Shown: piece after piece, positions 28,401 through 37,256 of the stretch | Numbering within the stretch: position 1 is the first letter of the stretch | Layout: each line of letters starts with the position of its first letter | NCBI RefSeq assembly: GCF_030812335.1 | Contig: NZ_JAUSSN010000006.1 | Span: 62,001-126,000 of the forward strand | DNA from: Pseudarthrobacter oxydans | GTDB taxonomy: Bacteria; Actinomycetota; Actinomycetes; Actinomycetales; Micrococcaceae | Length of the DNA: 64,000 nt | Reading direction: 5' to 3' | Position numbers and translations under genes: made by a program | The notes under the pieces: generated by a model | What the model saw: the letters and a program-made list of their open reading frames with translations, nothing else | The model's database searches: none | What the model was told of the DNA's origin: nothing

Positions 28401-30190
28401 CGGCCCTGGGCAGGATGCCAGCTGCTTCCGCCGTCGGTGGAGACTTCGACTCCGGCCACGATGCCGCCGGTGTCGCTGGCCGTTCCGGTCACCGTGACGC
28501 TGGTGCCGTGCGGAATAGTCGCGCCCTCCGCAGGCGAGGAGACCGCCACGGTCGGGCCCGCCGTATCACTGCTGGCCGACGCGGCTGACAGCGCCGTGTC
28601 GCGGGTGGCGGGCTGGGCGCCCATGTCGGCCAGGAGATTGATCTGCGCCTGCTGCATCCGCGGATCCGCGGCGCCGCCGTCGCCGTCGTGCTCCTCGTCC
28701 AGGCCCCACGTCCACTGAACCGTGCCCGCAGAGAAGACGAGGGCCCCGCTGGCGGCACGGTACATGGTCGTATTGTGGGTGGTGGTTCCCGGCTCGACGC
28801 TATTGCCGAAATCCTGCAGATACTGCGGCGTGGTCCCCGTGGTGGTGGACAGCCGGATCAGCCCGGCCGGCCGAAATCCGTTGTCCAGGTCCTCATTGGA
28901 TTCGTAGCCTACCGTGTGCGGCGCCAGCTGCGCGGAACCGCCGGCCGCGAGCGTCGCCAGGGAGGTGTTGCGCCAGAGACGTGCTTTTCCCTCGGCGGCG
29001 CTGACCGTGATGGGCAGGTCCGTGTAGTTGGAGACGTACATCGTCCCGGTCAATGCGTTTTCTGGAAGGCCCCCGCCGTTGGCCTGGGCGGCATACCGCG
29101 GATCGCGCCAGGTCCCTGTCCATTCCGTGCTGGGGTCGATCTTGCCGTTGGCCCAGGTCTCCTTGTAGGAGGTGATCGTGCGGCCGGCCGCACCGTCGAC
29201 CGGCGACGGCTCCATCCGCGTCCGCCAGTACACCTCATTGCCGGAGAGGAACTGCAGGTTCACACCGGCGTCGCGTGCTGCCTCCACATTGGCCCGCTGT
29301 GCGCCGGACCAGTATTCGTCGTGGCCCACCGAGAGGAAGACTTTGTGGTTCAGGAGCTGGGCACCGTTCCGGTCAGTGTCCACCCCGCTGATGTAGCTGA
29401 CGTCGTAGCCGTTTTTCTCCAGGAAGCGGACCAGGGGGTACTCGTTGCTGAAGTAGAAGTCACGGCCGTCCATGGCACCCCGCGTATTCACCGGACGGTT
29501 GTAGCTGATTTTGTAGGCCCGGCCGTTCTGGGCGCCCTGGTAGAAATCCGAGCCGCCGTAATCGTTGTAGGCCTGCCATGTTGTGTCGGAGGTCTGGAAG
29601 ACAACGTCGGAATGGCTGCCATCGGAGCGGACCACGAAGGTGATGTGGCTCCGGCTGCCGTTGTCCGGCCGCGTCAGCAGCGCAACATACACACCGGAGA
29701 CGGCCGTCGCGGGAACCTGCCAGGTCGCGGACACGGCCCACGTTCCGCAGTCGTAGAGTTCGGTGGTGACGTCGGTGAGGCACTGGGGCTGCGTTTGCCG
29801 AAACGCGGCCGGAGTGACGTTGGCGATCTTCCGGGCGCCGAGTCCCTGGTACCAGCCGGTCCGGTAGATGCCGATCGTGTAGCTGGCCGCGTTGGTGTCC
29901 ACCTTGAAGCGGATGGGCTGGCCGGCATTGACACTGACCTCGGTCGAGAATCCCTGGATGTCTGAATCGCCCGCGCCGGTGATGTCCCATTCCTCGGGCG
30001 GTGCCCCGGGCTTCGAATTTTCACAGGCCACGGCATTCAGGAGCGGAGCGCACGGATCCGCGGCACTGGCCGTAGGCAGGAGAGCCGCCGGCCCAGCAGC
30101 CGGCAACAACGCCGCAACCAAGGCGATGGCCAGCGGAATGACGGCTCGCTTGAGCATTTTCAGCGGGCGGGCGGCTGAGGAAACGGACAT
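25439..30190 (-). CDS. large secreted DUF4082/Ig-like multidomain protein with N,N-dimethylformamidase-like domain
   Basis: 1583 residues from ATG 30190, with AGGAG 6 nt upstream. A Sec signal peptide (LKRAVIPLAIALVAALLPAAGPAALLPTASA) precedes residues ~45-540, which resemble the large-subunit C-terminal domain of N,N-dimethylformamidase (WAVSATWQVPATAVSGVY, LSVGHDEYWSGAQRANVEAARDAGVNLQFLSGNE). A Big-type Ig domain sits near 543-633. Then come four DUF4082 modules (approximately 650-787, 910-1053, 1170-1317, 1427-1582), each with RFYK, TGTH and SGWQ-type motifs, joined by three Ig-like (Big_5) domains. No sortase signal or membrane anchor is seen at the C-terminus, so it is likely released or bound through the modules. 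Probably polysaccharide-binding (inference). Confidence 0.85.
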   Translation of the reverse strand: MSVSSAARPLKMLKRAVIPLAIALVAALLPAAGPAALLPTASAADPCAPLLNAVACENSKPGAPPEEWDITGAGDSDIQGFSTEVSVNAGQPIRFKVDTNAASYTIGIYRTGWYQGLGARKIANVTPAAFRQTQPQCLTDVTTELYDCGTWAVSATWQVPATAVSGVYVALLTRPDNGSRSHITFVVRSDGSHSDVVFQTSDTTWQAYNDYGGSDFYQGAQNGRAYKISYNRPVNTRGAMDGRDFYFSNEYPLVRFLEKNGYDVSYISGVDTDRNGAQLLNHKVFLSVGHDEYWSGAQRANVEAARDAGVNLQFLSGNEVYWRTRMEPSPVDGAAGRTITSYKETWANGKIDPSTEWTGTWRDPRYAAQANGGGLPENALTGTMYVSNYTDLPITVSAAEGKARLWRNTSLATLAAGGSAQLAPHTVGYESNEDLDNGFRPAGLIRLSTTTGTTPQYLQDFGNSVEPGTTTHNTTMYRAASGALVFSAGTVQWTWGLDEEHDGDGGAADPRMQQAQINLLADMGAQPATRDTALSAASASSDTAGPTVAVSSPAEGATIPHGTSVTVTGTASDTGGIVAGVEVSTDGGSSWHPAQGRQNWSYTYIQKGLATASIQVRAVDDSANIGAPFTRQLQLTGPYSVFGQQKPAVPDSQDGGAYELGMNITPSVDGFITGARFYKSTANTGTHSGSLWSSAGERLATATFTAETASGWQQVRFGQPVPVAAGQKYVISYTAPNGHYASKEYQWVSFGLTDPPLTVAGGFGSPPAGVYAAPGSFPSTSFSNGNYFVDALFDTVDTSELTAAGHWPLDGSSSVPQATTVGAVFSKAVTASSVQLTLTADGSAVAGTTGYDPATRKATFTPSAGLDLGTTYTATLSAADASGGSLTSGATWSFTTVVSPPVPGSCPCSFFDDAVVPGIQEIRDGVPLTIGVRFSSTAAGTVTGVRFYKSAGNTGTHTGTLFTASGQQLATVTFANESTSGWQTAHFNQPVAMTAGTEYIMAYKSTTGSYSATVNGFGPGLSVGNLRTPADAGAYSYTNDFPGNRSNASYLVDVVVQYPDPPFMAGAQTPLPGSSSVALDATVSAALSKPPAESGAVMTLTGPDSSDVPGTSGFDGTTGRVTFTPAAPLSPATSYTATVTATSATGQALSGGTWTFTTVPPPRTEGVCPCSLYQDTVTPGAEFNDGVPLTLGVRFASDTSGQVTGIRFYKSAGNTGTHTGGLYTAAGQQLAAATFTGESSSGWQTATFSQPVDIAPNTEYVAAYRTPTGVYSATAGGLSTGLTNGPLRTASGAGAYTYSGDFPGSSSSASYLVDVDFVVTVPPLSVTAQVPAADSEGFPLNSKPTVTLSTPLQTGFSFALSAGGAAVAGSSALSADARTITFSPAAPLPAATVITASVSNLVSAQGAVLAPFSWEFTTAGQTGADQTLFGSLLPAVPAATGDNSSIELGTAFSVSVAGSATGIRFYKGAGNTGTHVGSLWTAAGERLAQVTFTNETATGWQTASLSAPVALEPGQSYVVSYLAPNGNYPYTAAFFAESWINGVITAPGPRNGLYQYGSGGSVPTNSWNSTNYFVDVVFAPASP

Positions 30191-30555
30191 GTGTACTCCT
30201 GAGTGAGTGCGCTCTCGCGGTATCGGGACGGCGCATCGTGCCCCGTCCCGTGCCGCCACCCCCCGGCGCAGCCAACCACTGTATTCAGTTCTCCCCAATG
30301 CCGGTGTTGCACGGCTTGCGCCCCCCCTGCGCCAGTGGTGGAGCGCAGCATCAGCTGCGCCCTGCCAACGTCGGGCCGGTGTGAGACCACCGGTCCGAGT
30401 AGCGTCAAGCAACTCCTAGCGCGATCGTAAGGTGGTCCGCGGAAAGGCAACAAAGGAATTCCTTCGGAAAAGCCTAAATCCGCTGATTTTCGCGCGGCGG
30501 CGGTAGATTTAGGACAGGAACAGCCGTTTCCGCCAGCCAGGAGATACGAACCACC
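30191..30555. other. divergent intergenic region, DUF4082 gene / smc
   Basis: 365 bp without a convincing gene. It must hold promoters for the leftward secreted protein and rightward smc. AGGAG (30191-30205 on the minus strand) is the ribosome site of the former and AGGAGATAC (about 30539) is that of smc. A GC-rich stretch with a run of cytosines (30325-30333) is the only other feature. Short open frames overlap on both strands and lack ribosome sites. Confidence 0.6.
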
Positions 30556-33500
30556 GTGCACCTCAAGAGCCTGACCGTCCGGGGATTCAAGTCCTTCGCT
30601 TCGGCGACGACTTTCGAATTCGAACCAGGCGTCACCGCCGTGGTCGGCCCTAACGGTTCGGGCAAGTCCAATGTCGTGGACGCCCTGGCCTGGGTGATGG
30701 GCGAGCAGGGCGCCAAGACCCTGCGTGGCGGCAAGATGGAGGACGTGATTTTCGCGGGCACGTCCGGCCGCCCGCCGCTGGGGCGCGCCCACGTCTCCCT
30801 CACCATTGACAACAGCGACGGCGCCCTGCCGATCGAGTACAGCGAAGTCACGATTTCCCGCACGCTGTTCCGCACCGGCGGTTCGGAATACGCCATCAAC
30901 GGCGCCGGCTGCCGCCTCCTGGACATCCAGGAACTCCTCTCCGATTCCGGACTGGGCCGCGAAATGCACGTGATCGTCGGGCAGGGGCAACTGGACAAGG
31001 TCCTCCACGCCACCCCGGAGGACCGGCGAGGCTTCATTGAGGAAGCGGCCGGCATCCTCAAGCACCGCCGCCGCAAGGAAAAGACGGTCCGCAAACTCGA
31101 AGCCATGCAGGCCAACCTCGCCCGGCTCAGCGACCTCACCGGCGAAATCCGGCGGCAGCTGACGCCGCTAGGCAAACAGGCCGAAGTGGCACGCCGGGCC
31201 CAGACCGTCCAGTTTGAGGTCCGTGACGCGCGTTCCCGCCTCCTAGCGGACGATCTGGTCCGGCTGCAGCAGGCCCTGGCCCAGGATGTGGCGGATGAGA
31301 GCGCGCTCAAGGCCCGCCGCGGCGTCGCCGGGCAGGAACTCGAACTCGGCAGGCAGCGGCAGGCCCGCCTCGAGCAACTCGCCGCCGAAGCCACGCCCAG
31401 GCTCAACACCGCCCGCGACACCTGGTACCAGCTCTCCGCCGGTCGGGAACGGCTGCGCTCGCTGGGATCGCTGGCCGAGGAACGCCGCCGGCTGCTCGGC
31501 GCCTCCGACAACGTCCCCGATTCCGGCCGCGACCCCGAGCAACTCGACCGGCAGGCGGCCCGCGTCCGGGAGGAACAAGCCGGGCTGGAGCGCCAGATCG
31601 TGGACCGCAGCGGCGGTCTGGAGGCCGCCGCCGCCGCCAAGCAGGACGCCGAAAATGCCGCCGCCGCCGAGGATAAGCGGCTCGCCACACTGCTCCGCGC
31701 CGCCGCAGACCGCCGCGAAGGCCTGGCCAAACTGGCCGGTCAGGTGGGTGCCGCACGCTCCCGCGTCGAATCCGCCCAGGCGGAACTCGGCCGGCTCCGG
31801 GAATCCCTCAAGGCAGGGGAGGAACGCCGCAGGCAGGCCCACAGCGAGTTCACCGCCCTGGAATCCCAGGTTGCCGGGGTCGAGGACGGCGAGGAAACCC
31901 TCGACGCCGACTTCGAGGACGCCAGCGCCGCCCTCGACGGTATCGTCGCCGAGATCGACGCGCTCACGGCCGCCGAACGCGACGGCGAACGAGAGCGCGG
32001 CGCCCTCCTGGCCCGCCGCGATGCCCTTCAGCTTGGACTCAACCGCAAGGACGGCTCGGACCACGTCCTCGGCGCAGGAATCCCCGGGGTGCTCGGAGCC
32101 CTCGCATCCATGATCAAGGTGGAACCCGGTTTCGAAGCCGCCATTTCGGCGGCCCTGGGAGCCTCCTCCGACGCCATTGTCGTGCAGGACAGCGAGGCCG
32201 CGGCGACCGCCGTGCAGCGGCTGAAGGACGACGACGCCGGCCGGGCCGCGCTGCTGCTGGCCGCCGCAGCTGCCACCCCAACCGAGACCCGGCCCGCTGC
32301 TGCCGGCGGGGAGCTCCCCGCGGACGCCCGGTGGGCCTCGCAGCTCGTCACGGCATCCGGCGCCGAGGAGGCCGCGTCCCGGCTGCCCATGTCCGGGCTG
32401 CTGGCGGGCGTCGCCGTCGTCGAGGGCCTGGACGCTGCGGCCGAGCTGGTGGCGGCGCGCCCTGAACTGACCGCCGTGACCCGGGCCGGCGACGTCCTGA
32501 CCGCCCTGACAGTCAGTGGAGGCTCCGCGAAGGCGCCCTCGCTGATCGAAGTGCAGGCCGCCGTCGACGACGCAGCCTCCCGGCTGGCCGCGGTGACCGC
32601 CGCGCTGGAACGCCAGCGTTTCGCCCTCGCCGCCGCCCGGGCCCGCCGCGCCGCGGCGCAGGACCGTGCCGATGCTGCCCTGGAGAAACTCCACGATTCG
32701 GATGCCCGGCTGGCGGCCGTCGCCGAACGCCTGGGACACCTGAACTCCGTGCTGCGCAGCGCCGTCGGGGAAAGCGAGCGGCTCGCCGGTTCCCTGGCCA
32801 AAGCCGAAGCCAACATCGTCCTCGAACAGGAGGCGCTGGAGGCTGTGGCGGCACGGCTCGCCGCCGCCCAGGAAGCACCGGCGGAGGAGGAACCCTCCCC
32901 GGAGCACCGGGATGCCCTCGCCCTGGCCGCGTCGCTGGCCCGCAGCGCCGAAATGGAGGCCCGGCTCGGCCTGCGCAGCGCCGAGGAACAACTCTCGGCC
33001 ACCCGCAACCGGGCATTGTCGCTGGAACGAGCCGCCGCCACCGAGCGGCGCGCCCGCGGGGAGGCAGCCGAACGGGCCCGCCGCCGCAGGCTCCAGGCCA
33101 AACGCGCCGCGGCCGTCTCCGCCGCCGTCGCCCAGGTGGTCGGCTTCCTCGACGTGTCCGTGGAACTCGCCCGGCAGGAGCGGGACAGCGCCGAGGAACG
33201 CAAGGAACAAATGGACGGCGAGCTGGCGGCCCTGCGCAGCAGCAATGATGCCCTCGCCCGCGAACTGGCCGAACTGACCGACTCGGTGCACCGCGACGAA
33301 CTGGCCCGCGCGCAGCAGCGCCTCCGCATCGAAGCCCTTGAACTCAGGAGTGTCGAGGAGCTGGGACTGACCGCCGACCAACTCGTCGCAGATTTCGGAC
33401 CGGACCAGCCCGTACCCGTGCCCGCCGCGGAATCGGCGGATAAATGGGCTGCCCTGCGCGCCCCGGTGGACGAGGACGGCCGCGGGATCGTGCCCGGCAA

Positions 33501-34164
33501 ACCCTTCGTCCGCGAGGAGCAGGAGAAACGGCTCAAGCGGGCCGAACGGGACCTGTCCGCCCTGGGCCGGGTCAACCCGCTGGCGCTGGAGGAATTCGCA
33601 GCCCTCGAGGAACGCCACCAGTTCCTCAGCACCCAGCTCGAAGACCTCAAGTCCAGCCGCAGGGACCTGCTGGACATCATCAAGGAAGTCGATGAGCGCG
33701 TCCAAAAGGTCTTTGCCGAGGCGTTCGAGGACACCTCGGCGCAGTTCGTCCGGATCTTCGCACGGCTGTTTCCCGGCGGCGAGGGGCGGCTGGTCCTCAC
33801 CGACCCCTCGGACCTGCTCACCACCGGCATCGAGGTCGAGGCGCGCCCGGCCGGCAAGAAGATCAAGCGGCTCTCGCTGCTCTCGGGCGGCGAACGGTCG
33901 CTGACCGCGGTGGCCCTGCTCGTGGCGATCTTCAAGGCTCGGCCCTCACCGTTCTATGTGATGGACGAGGTGGAAGCAGCCCTGGACGACACCAACCTGG
34001 GCCGGCTCATCACCATCTTCGAGGAGCTGCGCGAATCCAGCCAGCTCATCATCATCACGCACCAGAAACGCACCATGGAAGTCGCCGACGCCCTGTACGG
34101 CGTCACCATGCGCGGCGACGGCGTCTCCACTGTCATCAGCCAGCGTCTCGGCGCGCAGGTCTGA
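30556..34164 (+). CDS. smc: chromosome segregation protein SMC
   Basis: 1202 residues from GTG 30556, full length. It is the ATPase arm of condensin and compacts and segregates the chromosome with ScpA/ScpB. The N-terminal head has the P-loop GPNGSGKSNVVDALAW. Coiled coils flank the hinge at residues ~500-650 (HVLGAGIPGVLGALASMI, AALGASSDAIVV). The C-terminal head carries the ABC signature LSGGERSLTAVALLVAIF and Walker B FYVMDEVEAALDDTNL, followed by the His switch ITHQKRTME. Coils are rich in Ala, Glu and Arg, as usual for high-GC actinobacteria. ftsY lies two genes away on the same strand, as in relatives. Confidence 0.97.
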   Translation: MHLKSLTVRGFKSFASATTFEFEPGVTAVVGPNGSGKSNVVDALAWVMGEQGAKTLRGGKMEDVIFAGTSGRPPLGRAHVSLTIDNSDGALPIEYSEVTISRTLFRTGGSEYAINGAGCRLLDIQELLSDSGLGREMHVIVGQGQLDKVLHATPEDRRGFIEEAAGILKHRRRKEKTVRKLEAMQANLARLSDLTGEIRRQLTPLGKQAEVARRAQTVQFEVRDARSRLLADDLVRLQQALAQDVADESALKARRGVAGQELELGRQRQARLEQLAAEATPRLNTARDTWYQLSAGRERLRSLGSLAEERRRLLGASDNVPDSGRDPEQLDRQAARVREEQAGLERQIVDRSGGLEAAAAAKQDAENAAAAEDKRLATLLRAAADRREGLAKLAGQVGAARSRVESAQAELGRLRESLKAGEERRRQAHSEFTALESQVAGVEDGEETLDADFEDASAALDGIVAEIDALTAAERDGERERGALLARRDALQLGLNRKDGSDHVLGAGIPGVLGALASMIKVEPGFEAAISAALGASSDAIVVQDSEAAATAVQRLKDDDAGRAALLLAAAAATPTETRPAAAGGELPADARWASQLVTASGAEEAASRLPMSGLLAGVAVVEGLDAAAELVAARPELTAVTRAGDVLTALTVSGGSAKAPSLIEVQAAVDDAASRLAAVTAALERQRFALAAARARRAAAQDRADAALEKLHDSDARLAAVAERLGHLNSVLRSAVGESERLAGSLAKAEANIVLEQEALEAVAARLAAAQEAPAEEEPSPEHRDALALAASLARSAEMEARLGLRSAEEQLSATRNRALSLERAAATERRARGEAAERARRRRLQAKRAAAVSAAVAQVVGFLDVSVELARQERDSAEERKEQMDGELAALRSSNDALARELAELTDSVHRDELARAQQRLRIEALELRSVEELGLTADQLVADFGPDQPVPVPAAESADKWAALRAPVDEDGRGIVPGKPFVREEQEKRLKRAERDLSALGRVNPLALEEFAALEERHQFLSTQLEDLKSSRRDLLDIIKEVDERVQKVFAEAFEDTSAQFVRIFARLFPGGEGRLVLTDPSDLLTTGIEVEARPAGKKIKRLSLLSGGERSLTAVALLVAIFKARPSPFYVMDEVEAALDDTNLGRLITIFEELRESSQLIIITHQKRTMEVADALYGVTMRGDGVSTVISQRLGAQV

Positions 34165-34235
34165 GGCGGGGCGGCCCGCGTTCGCGTACTAGGGGCCGGG
34201 GCCGGGCCATCCGTGTTTGCCCGCCCCGGAAGCGC

Positions 34236-34787
34236 TTATTCCCTGGCCCCGAGCCTGGCTTCGAGTTCCCCGGCGGTGATGAACAGCTGACGGTTGTACA
34301 CATAGCCGCCGAGCCCCAGCTCCGCCTGGGTCGTGGTCAGGTCGACCATCGTGTCGGCGTCGCGCGGGGGCGCCGGCACGGGAGCCGGCCAGACCTGGAC
34401 GGAGTAACCCACCGGGATGTAGGCGTCGAATTCCCAGGTCTGTGCCAGCGCCTGCTCGACCGCGGGGGTCACCGACTGCGGCGACAGGTGGTCCAGATAG
34501 AGGGTGATGTTGATCCGCCGCCGGTCCGGAGCGCCATCGGCGCTTCCACTGATCTCGGCCTCTTCGACTCCGTCGATGGTGAGCAGCGACGCGTGCAGCG
34601 CCGAGACCGCGTCCTTGACGTCACCGGCGCCATCGTCCTGGGAGCATCCGGACAAGCCCAGCGACGCCGGCATGATCAGTGCCGCGCCCACGAGCGCGCG
34701 AAATGCCTTTGCGACCGGAACGGGCTTGCCGATGCGGAACCAATGAGTGGCACGGTCATCAGCGGTGGCACGTGGGTTCCGCTGCAT
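34236..34787 (-). CDS. putative lipoprotein
   Basis: 183 residues from ATG 34787, three bases after the TGA of the membrane protein (TGACGATG), so translation is coupled. A lipobox LSGC ends the signal segment VGAALIMPASLGLSGC. The n-region of about 30 residues is unusually long for a lipoprotein signal. The mature part is acidic (SQDDGAGDVKDAVSALHASLLTIDGVEEAEISGS) and resembles a small alpha/beta domain with INITLYLDHLSPQSVTPAVEQALAQTWE. No named family is recognised. Encoded in a two-gene unit with 34790-35701. Confidence 0.7.
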   Translation of the reverse strand: MQRNPRATADDRATHWFRIGKPVPVAKAFRALVGAALIMPASLGLSGCSQDDGAGDVKDAVSALHASLLTIDGVEEAEISGSADGAPDRRRINITLYLDHLSPQSVTPAVEQALAQTWEFDAYIPVGYSVQVWPAPVPAPPRDADTMVDLTTTQAELGLGGYVYNRQLFITAGELEARLGARE

Positions 34788-34789
34788 CG

Positions 34790-35701
34790 TCACGTGAAGG
34801 ACTCGCCGCTGCCGAGGGGTTCGCCCGCGCGCCAGAAGTTGAGGGCGGCGGCAATGCCGAGGCTCACGAGCAGCACTCCGGGACCTGCCAGCCGGAAGAA
34901 GCCCGGCAGCTCGGCTGACAGCGCGTCCGCCGAGCCATACGGCCCCACGGCCATGGAGAGGTTCATCGGAGAAAGCCCCAGCAGCACTCCGCCGGCGCCG
35001 GTCAGCCAGAGGTCGAAACGCCAGCGATAGTCCACCCAGCGCCAGAAGGACTTGCCCGGGCCGCCGTCGCTGATCGCTGCGCCCCGAACACGGTACTGCC
35101 GCACGTAGCCGAGCTTCTTGATGAGCGACGTGAACGAAGCGAGCGTGATTCCCAGGGCAAAGGACCCATAAATCATCCAGAGCCCGCTGAAGCTGTGGTC
35201 GTCGGAGACCGTCTCCGGCCACGCACCGGTGAACCACGAGACCACCGGGATGCCACTGAGCAGGGCAGCCACCACGAGGCCGGTCGTCGACCAAAGCAGG
35301 TGCCAGCCCACGCCGAGCACCCGGAATTCCGACACCACCGACGCCGTGGGCAGCGGGCCCGTCCGAGGTTTCGACGACGGCGCCATCGAACCGCGGCGAA
35401 GCTGTTCCCCCGTGACCAGGCAGCACACCGCAAAAAGCAGGATGAGCGCCGGCAAGGCCGCCAGGCTTCCCTTGGCGATGCCGGCCAGGCCGTCGAGCTG
35501 GTCATTTGCGGTTCCGGCTGCCACGGCCTGGCCGACCAGGGTCAGAACCAGTCCCCCTCCGAACAGCACGACCAGGCACAGCGCCACCAGGACGACGCCC
35601 GCGATGGAGAGCCGCCTGCCGAAGCGCCTGTTGGCCTTGGCCACGTAGGTTTTGCGGGCCAGGAGTGCTTCTGCTTCGGCTTCGGTCAGTTCGGTGGTCA
35701 T
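34790..35701 (-). CDS. multi-spanning membrane protein of unknown function
   Basis: 303 residues from ATG 35701 (MTTELTEAEAEALLARK), with GGAG 8 nt upstream. An in-frame ATG at 35827 would add 42 residues but has no clear ribosome site. About six hydrophobic segments: IAGVVLVALCLVVLFGGGLV, SLAALPALILLFAVCCLV, HLLWSTTGLVVAALLSGIPV, SGLWMIYGSFALGITLASF, LWLTGAGGVLLGLSPMNL, GPGVLLVSLGIAAALNF. No family recognised. Coupled to the downstream lipoprotein gene, so the two probably act together at the membrane (inference). Confidence 0.65.
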   Translation of the reverse strand: MTTELTEAEAEALLARKTYVAKANRRFGRRLSIAGVVLVALCLVVLFGGGLVLTLVGQAVAAGTANDQLDGLAGIAKGSLAALPALILLFAVCCLVTGEQLRRGSMAPSSKPRTGPLPTASVVSEFRVLGVGWHLLWSTTGLVVAALLSGIPVVSWFTGAWPETVSDDHSFSGLWMIYGSFALGITLASFTSLIKKLGYVRQYRVRGAAISDGGPGKSFWRWVDYRWRFDLWLTGAGGVLLGLSPMNLSMAVGPYGSADALSAELPGFFRLAGPGVLLVSLGIAAALNFWRAGEPLGSGESFT

Positions 35702-35946
35702 CCGCCGGCTCCGGAGCGGACCGTCGAATGGGCGAGTGTCACGGGAAGAGCTGTGTGCGGCATGAAGTGACGGCCTTCGGTCGAGTGGCGGGTCCGGGAT
35801 CGGGTCCCAGGCAATCGAGTCGACCATGGAGCTGAACAGCGCCCCGATCCTAGCACCCTGGACCGTCGCGGCCGGGAACGTCGGAGCCGGACCCTCGGGC
35901 TGATCGCGCCCCGCGTCGCATTTGGGGTTTGTGAGAAGCTAGGGGA

Positions 35947-37158
35947 GTGAACGACATCCTCCCCATTCTTCTGCCCATTCTCGCCGCCCTGGTGGTCCTC
36001 GGTGCACTCATTCCGGTCCTAATGAAGACCCGGAAGAACATCACCAACTACCCCGGAAAGCGTGACGAGAACGATCCAGTGGCGCCCGGTGCCGGCGGCG
36101 GAACACTCCTCGAGGACCGCCCGGCGCCAACGCGCGAACGCAAGGCGCCGGACTCTGTCGGCCTCGAGGCGCCGGAAACAGTCGAAGTCCCGGACGACGT
36201 CGCCGGCCTGGAATTGGTCCCGGTCGAAACGCCGCTGCCGGTCGCCGGCCGCCTGATCCGCCTGCGCGAGCGCCTCGTCAAGTCCAACAACATCCTCGGC
36301 AAGGGCCTGCTGGCACTGCTGTCCGCGGACAAGATCGATGAAAATGTCTGGGACGAGGTGGAGGAAACCCTCCTGCTCGCCGACCTCGGCACCGAGCCGA
36401 CCCTGCAGCTCGTGGACGCGCTCCGCGAACGCGTCAAGGTGCTCGGCACCCGTTCCCCGGAGCAGGTCAAAGCCCTGCTCCGGGAGGAACTCATCAAGAT
36501 GGTCGACCCGACGATGGACCGCAGCCTGCGGGTCGATCGGCACGCCGACAAACCCGCCGTCGTACTGGTGGTGGGCGTCAACGGCGTCGGCAAGACCACC
36601 ACGGTGGGCAAGCTCGCCCGTGTGCTCGTCGCCGAGGACAAGGACGTGCTGCTGGGCGCGGCGGACACCTTCCGCGCCGCTGCCGCCGAACAGCTGGCCA
36701 CCTGGGGACAGCGCGTCGGCGTCGCCACGGTGAAGTCCGACATCGACGGTGCGGACCCGGCGTCGGTCGCCTATGAGGCGGTCAAGGCCGGCATCGACCA
36801 GGAAGTCGACGTCGTGATGATCGACACCGCCGGGCGCCTGCAGAACAAGGTGGGCCTGATGGACGAGCTCAGCAAGGTCAAGCGTGTCATCGAGAAGCTC
36901 GCCGAGGTTGACGAGGTGCTTCTGGTCCTCGACGCCACGACGGGACAGAACGGACTGAACCAGGCCCGGGTCTTCGCCGAGGTCGTGAACATCACCGGCA
37001 TCGTCCTGACCAAGCTGGACGGCACGGCCAAGGGCGGCATCGTGGTGGCCATCCAGAAGTCGCTTGGCGTCCCGGTCAAGCTGATCGGCCTCGGCGAAGG
37101 GGCGGACGACCTCGCCCCGTTCGACGCCGAGAGCTTCGTCGACGCCATCCTGAACTAG
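35947..37158 (+). CDS. ftsY: signal recognition particle receptor FtsY
   Basis: 403 residues from GTG 35947. It docks SRP-ribosome complexes to the membrane for co-translational insertion. An N-terminal helix (ILPILLPILAALVVLGALIPVLM) is membrane-embedded, the actinobacterial form replacing the acidic A domain of E. coli. A linker (residues ~30-85) precedes the N domain. The GTPase has G1 GVNGVGKTTTVGKLA, DTFRAAAAEQL, DTAGRLQNK, TKLDGTAKGG and GLGEGADDLAPF. ffh, its partner, lies at 43.9 kb. A bidirectional hairpin at 37186-37241 follows. Confidence 0.96.
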   Translation: MNDILPILLPILAALVVLGALIPVLMKTRKNITNYPGKRDENDPVAPGAGGGTLLEDRPAPTRERKAPDSVGLEAPETVEVPDDVAGLELVPVETPLPVAGRLIRLRERLVKSNNILGKGLLALLSADKIDENVWDEVEETLLLADLGTEPTLQLVDALRERVKVLGTRSPEQVKALLREELIKMVDPTMDRSLRVDRHADKPAVVLVVGVNGVGKTTTVGKLARVLVAEDKDVLLGAADTFRAAAAEQLATWGQRVGVATVKSDIDGADPASVAYEAVKAGIDQEVDVVMIDTAGRLQNKVGLMDELSKVKRVIEKLAEVDEVLLVLDATTGQNGLNQARVFAEVVNITGIVLTKLDGTAKGGIVVAIQKSLGVPVKLIGLGEGADDLAPFDAESFVDAILN

Positions 37159-37185
37159 CCCCACCGCAGCAACGCTTAAACCCAA

Positions 37186-37241
37186 CTGGCTCCCAGCCGG
37201 TGCCGCCCGGATCCACCGGAACGCCACCAGCTGGGAGCCAG
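37186..37241. terminator. bidirectional intrinsic terminator between ftsY and the GH79-like gene
   Basis: Perfect 12-bp arms 37186-37197 (CTGGCTCCCAGC) and 37230-37241, with an inner stem (CCGGTG/CACCGG), lie between two converging genes. Downstream of the plus side is TGTTTGTG, a weak U-rich tract. Confidence 0.65.
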
Positions 37242-37256
37242 CTGTTTGTGTCCTGC

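Noticed and set aside
30203..30430. Short plus-strand frame in the smc upstream region
   Set aside because: Lies across the DUF4082 gene leader and promoters. No ribosome site or domain.
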